A stretch of 64,000 bases of DNA, taken from the NCBI RefSeq assembly GCF_001975665.1, contig NZ_CP019419.1, forward strand, positions 2,108,001 through 2,172,000. Direction: 5' to 3'. Position 1 is the first letter of the stretch. Each line of letters opens with the position of its first letter. This document shows positions 60,118 through 64,000 of the stretch, one piece after another. The notes beneath the pieces were generated by a model. It saw only the letters and a program-made list of their open reading frames with translations. It made no database searches and was not told the origin of the DNA. Source of the DNA: Polaribacter reichenbachii. Lineage in GTDB: Bacteria > Bacteroidota > Bacteroidia > Flavobacteriales > Flavobacteriaceae. The translations under genes were made by a program, and so were the position numbers.

Positions 60118-60758
60118 GAAAAAAGTATTCTTACGTAGGTATTGCATTTATAATATTATTGTTTGGTATTTATACCGTGCCAAAGGTGGTAAATCGTTTT
60201 CAAGATTCTGGTTTGGTAAAGTTTGATAAAGTGCCGAATTTTGAATTCATAAACCAAGAAGGGCAAACAATTACCAATAAATCTTACGAAGGCAAAGTAT
60301 ATGTGGTAGAATTTTTCTTTTCTACTTGTCCTACTATTTGCCCTTTAATGAATAAAAAAATGCTAACCTTACAAGATGCATTTTTTGGTAATCCAGAATT
60401 CGGAATCGCATCAATTTCAATAACTCCAGAAATTGATTCTCCCAAAATTCTAAAAGATTATGCACAAGACAATGGAATTAACCATAAAAATTGGCATTTG
60501 CTAACAGGTAAATCAGAAGATGTTGTATATGCATTATCTAACAAAGGTTTTAAACTTTATGCAGGTAAAGGAGATGAATCTCATGCAGGTTTTGAGCACT
60601 CTGGTTTATTTGCTTTGGTTGATAAGGATGGTTATATAAGATCTAGAAAAGATGAATTTGGAAACCCGATAATGTATTATAGAGCTTTACAAGAGCAAAC
60701 TTTTCCAGATCAAATTAAAGAATTAAAAGAAGATATTAAATTATTATTGAATGAGTAA
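60114..60758 (+). CDS. SCO1/SenC-family copper chaperone
   Basis: 214 residues. A membrane anchor (YVGIAFIILLFGIYTVPKVV) and a thioredoxin-like domain with the copper-binding FFFSTCPTICPLMNK (C-x3-C) near residue 70 and the third ligand His in AGFEHSGLFALVDKDG. It helps to build the CuA site of cytochrome oxidase subunit II. Placed after the oxidase subunits and before a DUF420 gene, as usual in Bacteroidota. It overlaps genes at both ends. Confidence 0.94.
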   Translation: MRKKYSYVGIAFIILLFGIYTVPKVVNRFQDSGLVKFDKVPNFEFINQEGQTITNKSYEGKVYVVEFFFSTCPTICPLMNKKMLTLQDAFFGNPEFGIASISITPEIDSPKILKDYAQDNGINHKNWHLLTGKSEDVVYALSNKGFKLYAGKGDESHAGFEHSGLFALVDKDGYIRSRKDEFGNPIMYYRALQEQTFPDQIKELKEDIKLLLNE

Positions 60759-61317
60759 TACTGAAATGAATTCAGCAGAAAGTCTTGCAGAAGAAAAAAA
60801 ATATAAAAAGATCATAACAGTTTTATCTATAATTATTCCTTTAGCTGTTGCTGCCTTATTTGGCGTTAATTTAAGACAATTAGGTTTCGATGTAGAGCCT
60901 TTAACTTTTCTACCACCTATTTATGCTACTATCAATGGTGTAACAGCAGTACTTTTGGTAGCTGCAGTAGTTGCTATTAAAAAAGGTAACAGAAAATTAC
61001 ATGAACAATTAAATTCATTTGCAATTGCGTGTTCTTTAGCTTTTTTATTGATGTATATCGCTTATCATATGACATCAGATTCAACATCTTTTGGTGGAGA
61101 AGGTGTAGTTAAATATGTGTATTATTTTATTTTAGTAACGCATATTGTTTTATCAGTAATTGTAATTCCGTTTGTTTTAATTACTTATATGAAAGCAAAA
61201 TTGGGTAAATTTGTAGACCATAAGAAAATTGCCAAAAAAACTTTTCCTTTATGGTTGTATGTAGCTGTTACTGGTGTAATAGTTTATCTAATGATTTCTC
61301 CTTACTATGTTTCATAA
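60751..61317 (+). CDS. DUF420 membrane protein
   Basis: 188 residues with about five membrane helices. Family pattern: FLPPIYATINGVTAVLLVAAVVA, NRKLHEQLNSFAIACSLAFLLMYIAYHMT, YYFILVTHIVLSVIVIPFVLITYM and KKTFPLWLYVAVTGVIVYLM, with His at spaced positions (H in KLHEQ, YHM, VTHI) that could bind heme or metal. DUF420 (YozB type) genes accompany oxidase clusters and are suspected assembly factors. It overlaps the SCO gene by eight bases and the next small gene by eleven. Confidence 0.9.
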   Translation: MSNTEMNSAESLAEEKKYKKIITVLSIIIPLAVAALFGVNLRQLGFDVEPLTFLPPIYATINGVTAVLLVAAVVAIKKGNRKLHEQLNSFAIACSLAFLLMYIAYHMTSDSTSFGGEGVVKYVYYFILVTHIVLSVIVIPFVLITYMKAKLGKFVDHKKIAKKTFPLWLYVAVTGVIVYLMISPYYVS

Positions 61318-61528
61318 AAAAGTATCTCTTTTTTTATTTTTGATGGTTTTCACAGTAAAATCTTCATATTCTCAATGTGCTATGTGTAAGGCAGTTGTAG
61401 AGAATGGAGATGTTTCTATGGCAGAAGGTGTTAATAACGGAATCTCTTATTTAATGGTTTTTCCTTATTTGTTAATTGCAGCTTTATTTTATACTTTGTA
61501 TCGATATAGAAAGCAAACAAAAAATTAA
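61307..61528 (+). CDS. Small CxxC membrane protein of the oxidase cluster
   Basis: 73 residues. A signal peptide (KVSLFLFLMVFTVKSSYSQ) ends directly before CAMCKAVVENGD. One membrane helix (ISYLMVFPYLLIAALFYTLY) and a basic tail YRYRKQTKN follow. The exposed CxxC at the mature N-terminus could hold copper or act in thiol exchange, which fits the SCO and DUF420 neighbours. It belongs to a conserved but unnamed small family to my knowledge. Overlap with DUF420 indicates cotranslation. Confidence 0.75.
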   Translation: MFHKKVSLFLFLMVFTVKSSYSQCAMCKAVVENGDVSMAEGVNNGISYLMVFPYLLIAALFYTLYRYRKQTKN

Positions 61529-61540
61529 CATTTCAATAAG

Positions 61541-61566
61541 AGTAAAATGATGTAACATATTTTACT
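61541..61566. promoter_or_regulatory. Inverted repeat AGTAAAAT-N10-ATTTTACT between the CxxC gene and tolC
   Basis: Perfect 8-base arms with a ten-base spacer, 88 bases before the TolC start. It could be a weak terminator (only TTTTAG follows) or an operator of a TetR-like regulator, as efflux genes often have. No regulator gene is adjacent. Confidence 0.35.
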
Positions 61567-61653
61567 TTTAGTCGTCTTATAAGCATTAACAAAAGAAAAA
61601 GTTCTTCTTTTGTAGGTAATAACACAAATAAACCAACCAAAAACAAACGCGTT

Positions 61654-62979
61654 TTGAAAACTAAATTTATCTTATTTGTAGCTTTTTTAACTTCTATTGC
61701 TACTTTTTCTCAAAAAAAATGGACTCTTAAAGAATGTGTAGATCAAGCATTAGAAAAGAATATATCTATACAGCAAAATAAACTAAGTTTAGAACTTGCT
61801 AAAAAGGATGTAGAAATTGCTAAAGGTAATTTTTTGCCAAATTTAAATGGTAGTTCTTCTGGTAGATTTGGTTTTGGATCTCTTATCGATAATATTAGTA
61901 ATTCAAGAATATCTACAGATAACTTTAATGCTTCTTTTGATTTAAGTTCTAACGTAACTGTTTTTAATGGTTTCAGAAATACAAATACATACAAACAAGC
62001 ACAATTAGGAGTAGAAAGTAGTGTATTAGATTTAAAGAAAATAGAAAATGATATTTCTTTATTTGTAGTAAATGGTTATTTAAATATCTTATTTGCAAAA
62101 GAAAACTTAGCAGCAGCAAAAGTACAATACGAAATTAGTAAAACTCAAATAGAAGCAGCAGAAGCTCGTTTTAAATCTGGTGTTATACCCAAAGGAGATT
62201 TATTAAACACGCAATCTACAGCAGCAACTAATTTACAAGCAGTTATTAGTCAAGAAAACGCTTTAGATTTAGCATTACTTAATTTAGCACAATTATTACA
62301 AGAACCTACAGAAGGCTTTGATGTTATGCCTGTAGATGTTGGTACACCTTCTGCAAATTTATTCTATAAAAATTCTAATGTAATTTATTCTAAATCTTTA
62401 GATAGAATGCCAGAAATTGAAAGAGCGAAATTGGCTATAGATAATGCAGATTTGAATATAGAAATAGCTAAAGGAGCTTTTTTACCATCAGCATCTTTAT
62501 TTGGAGGTATGGGAACAGGTTATAGTCATAGATTTAATGAAATTTTTACGAATGATTATTTCTTTAAACAATTGAATGATAATTTAGGTTACAATATTGG
62601 GGTCTCAGTAAGTGTACCTATTTTTAATCGTTTTCAAACAAAAAATAATGTTGCTAAAACTGTTATAAATAAACAACTTTCAGAAACACAATTAGAAAGT
62701 GAAAAATTAAGCTTAAAACAAACTATAGAGCAATCTTTTTTAGATGTAAAAACGGCTTTAAAAAGTTATGAAGCAGCTAAAATTTCTTTAGAAGCACAAG
62801 AAGAAGCTTTTAAAAATGCACAAGAGCGTTATAATTTTGGTGCCATGACCCAATTCGATTTCGATCAGGTAAGAACTCGTTTGGTAAATGCACAAGCTAC
62901 TTTAATTCGTTCTAAATACGATTATGTTTTTAAAACAAAAGTTTTACAGTTTTATGCTGGCGATTTAGTTTTAGAATAA
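61654..62979 (+). CDS. TolC-family outer-membrane channel protein
   Basis: 441 residues from TTG 61654; no ATG precedes the signal peptide KTKFILFVAFLTSIATFSQ. Two structural repeats of long coiled-coil helices and short beta-segments, characteristic of TolC: WTLKECVDQALEKNISIQQN, then RMPEIERAKLAIDNADLNIEIAKGAFLPS in the second half, and KNAQERYNFGAMTQFDFDQVRTRLVNAQ near the end. It forms the outer-membrane part of tripartite efflux or type I secretion. The inner-membrane partners normally found beside it are absent here. Terminator follows. Confidence 0.9.
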   Translation: MKTKFILFVAFLTSIATFSQKKWTLKECVDQALEKNISIQQNKLSLELAKKDVEIAKGNFLPNLNGSSSGRFGFGSLIDNISNSRISTDNFNASFDLSSNVTVFNGFRNTNTYKQAQLGVESSVLDLKKIENDISLFVVNGYLNILFAKENLAAAKVQYEISKTQIEAAEARFKSGVIPKGDLLNTQSTAATNLQAVISQENALDLALLNLAQLLQEPTEGFDVMPVDVGTPSANLFYKNSNVIYSKSLDRMPEIERAKLAIDNADLNIEIAKGAFLPSASLFGGMGTGYSHRFNEIFTNDYFFKQLNDNLGYNIGVSVSVPIFNRFQTKNNVAKTVINKQLSETQLESEKLSLKQTIEQSFLDVKTALKSYEAAKISLEAQEEAFKNAQERYNFGAMTQFDFDQVRTRLVNAQATLIRSKYDYVFKTKVLQFYAGDLVLE

Positions 62980-63000
62980 TAACAAAATAAATACAATTAG

Positions 63001-63033
63001 AAACCTCACTATTTTTAGTGAGGTTTTCTTTTT
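63001..63033 (+). terminator. Terminator of the TolC gene
   Basis: AAACCTCACTA pairs with TAGTGAGGTTT around TTTT, followed by TCTTTTT. Confidence 0.88.
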
Positions 63034-63037
63034 GAAG

Positions 63038-63045
63038 TATATTTG
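63038..63045 (+). promoter_or_regulatory. Promoter -7 box TATATTTG of tsaB
   Basis: Exact TAnnTTTG match 15 bases before the TTG start codon at 63061 and directly after the terminator of the previous gene, so tsaB has its own transcript with a leader of under ten bases. Confidence 0.55.
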
Positions 63046-63060
63046 CAATAAAAATAGATT

Positions 63061-63747
63061 TTGAGTATTATCCTTAACATAGAAACAGCTACAAAAAACT
63101 GTTCAGTAAGCATTGCTAATAAAGGTGAAATTTTAGCCTTAAGAGAATTGAATAATGGTAATTATTCTCACGCAGAAGTGTTACATCCTTTTATAGTTGA
63201 TATTTTAAAAGAAGCTAATTTATCAAACAAAGAAATAGATGCAGTTGCTGTAAGTAAAGGTCCAGGTTCTTATACAGGTTTAAGAATTGGTGTTTCTGCA
63301 GCAAAAGGATTATGTTTTGCTTTCGATAAACCCTTAATTTCTATTGACACTCTAACGTCTTTATCGCACGCAATTTCTATTGATAATGGTATTATTATAC
63401 CAATGATAGATGCAAGAAGAATGGAAGTTTACGCCGCTGTTTACAACCAAGATCATCAGCAAATAAGAGAAATTAAAGCAGAAATTATAGATAAAAACTC
63501 TTTTTCTGATTATTTAGAAGAACATAAAGTTTATTTTTTAGGTGATGGAGCCCAGAAATGTAAAACAATAATTAATCATAAAAATGCTGTTTTTGTAGAT
63601 GATAAATTTCCATCAGCAAAAGAAATGGCAATTTTGTCTTTTAATAAATACAGAAAAAGCGACATTGAAAATGTCGCTTATTTTGAGCCTTTTTATTTAA
63701 AAGATTTTGTTGTAATTCCAGAAAAGAAAAAGAAACCTACTTTTTAG
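63061..63747 (+). CDS. tsaB: tRNA threonylcarbamoyladenosine biosynthesis protein TsaB
   Basis: 228 residues from TTG 63061, which gives the conserved N-terminus SIILNIETATKNCSVSI; no ATG or GTG is available. AVSKGPGSYTGLRIGVSAAKGLCFA near residue 65-90 is the family signature, and MIDARRMEVYAAVY follows. It has the ASKHA fold but is the non-catalytic partner of TsaD in making t6A37 in tRNAs that read ANN codons. Convergent with the MscS gene with a two-base gap. Confidence 0.95.
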   Translation: MSIILNIETATKNCSVSIANKGEILALRELNNGNYSHAEVLHPFIVDILKEANLSNKEIDAVAVSKGPGSYTGLRIGVSAAKGLCFAFDKPLISIDTLTSLSHAISIDNGIIIPMIDARRMEVYAAVYNQDHQQIREIKAEIIDKNSFSDYLEEHKVYFLGDGAQKCKTIINHKNAVFVDDKFPSAKEMAILSFNKYRKSDIENVAYFEPFYLKDFVVIPEKKKKPTF

Positions 63748-63749
63748 TT

Positions 63750-64000
63750 TTATTCTTCTGATTTGTTAATGTTAACTCTATGTGGATAAGGAATTTCTAT
63801 TCCAGCTTTGTCTAAAGCTATTTTTACACTCTCAGTAACATCAAAATAAACATCCCAATAATCGTCTGATGTAGACCAAGGTCTAACGGCAAAGTTTACA
63901 GAACTGTCTGCCAATTCAGACACATTTACTGTAGGTGCTGGTTCTTTTAATACTTTAGGATGAGATGTTAATACATTCATTAAAACCTCTTTGGTTTTTT
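63750..64000 (-). CDS. MscS-type mechanosensitive channel, C-terminal part, cut by the window
   Basis: About 83 residues visible on the minus strand; the frame stays open to the right edge (KTKEVL precedes the Met at 63980), so the N-terminal membrane part lies outside. The visible part is the cytoplasmic alpha/beta domain at the C-terminus: LTSHPKVLKEPAPTVNVSEL, ADSSVNFAVRPWSTSDDYWD, IALDKAGIEIPYPHRVNI, the typical end of small MscS channels. It would release solutes on hypo-osmotic shock. Confidence 0.92.
   Translation of the reverse strand, partial: KTKEVLMNVLTSHPKVLKEPAPTVNVSELADSSVNFAVRPWSTSDDYWDVYFDVTESVKIALDKAGIEIPYPHRVNINKSEE

Overview
The window is a low-G+C chromosomal segment that reads as a marine member of the Flavobacteriaceae (Bacteroidota). 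The evidence is promoters of the type TTTG-N19-TAnnTTTG, many lineage-typical families (DUF3857/transglutaminase pairs, lipoprotein M1 and M16 peptidases, TonB-type barrels with OMP_b-brl_3, a two-gene MetH, DUF2061 next to cysH), and flavobacterial intergenic palindromes. A Polaribacter-like genus is plausible but is only an inference. No prophage, plasmid, IS transposase, CRISPR or rRNA was seen. Both ends are cut inside genes: an acyloxyacyl-hydrolase-like protein at the left and an MscS-type channel at the right.

Layout. 0.7-10.9 kb is an assimilatory sulfate reduction and cysteine locus: DUF2061-cysH-cysD-cysN-sulfite reductase-siroheme genes-ferredoxin reductase-ferredoxin-cysE-cysM. 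It has a promoter and a candidate operator in front. 11-16.5 kb is methionine and folate: a SAM-I riboswitch, MetH split into two genes, then metF. 16.7-24.8 kb is mixed: thioredoxin, M1 peptidase, DUF58, tRNA-Asp, TonB-type barrel and a lipoprotein formylglycine-generating enzyme. 25-29.1 kb is a galactose operon with its own GntR regulator. 29.3-33.6 kb is the Phe/Tyr operon. 34-45.4 kb holds rsgA, dtd, YceI, two DUF3857 proteins, an Lrp regulator facing a Cys/Met PLP enzyme, a DoxX-like protein, crcB, a crotonase and fabD. 45.4-56.2 kb holds a GNAT protein, an M16 peptidase, leuS, a SemiSWEET and small genes. 56.4-61.5 kb is a cytochrome oxidase assembly and subunit cluster. 61.6-64 kb is TolC, tsaB and the MscS end.

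How it works together. Sulfate is activated by CysDN, reduced by CysH and a siroheme sulfite reductase fed by the adjacent reductase and ferredoxin, and fixed by CysE/CysM. Homocysteine is methylated by MetH with methyl-folate from MetF, under SAM control. Prephenate dehydratase, an aminotransferase, prephenate dehydrogenase and a DAHP synthase-chorismate mutase fusion form the aromatic branch.

The two most striking signals follow. (1) A small nuclease-like domain (DUF559/Vsr-like) is inserted in frame inside two unrelated housekeeping enzymes, MetH and LeuRS. In metH the insert is flanked by inverted, G/C-rich palindromes, and solo copies of that palindrome sit directly before dtd and, diverged, before sir. 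This looks like a mobile element adapted to live inside coding sequence. (2) A textbook ribosome-mediated attenuator precedes the Phe/Tyr operon: a 25-codon leader with eight consecutive Phe/Tyr codons, a 12-bp antiterminator and a U-tract terminator that exclude each other. Other points are several families of dispersed intergenic repeats, a possible start-codon-sequestering hairpin under the SAM riboswitch, and a promoter-plus-terminator unit that may encode a small RNA.
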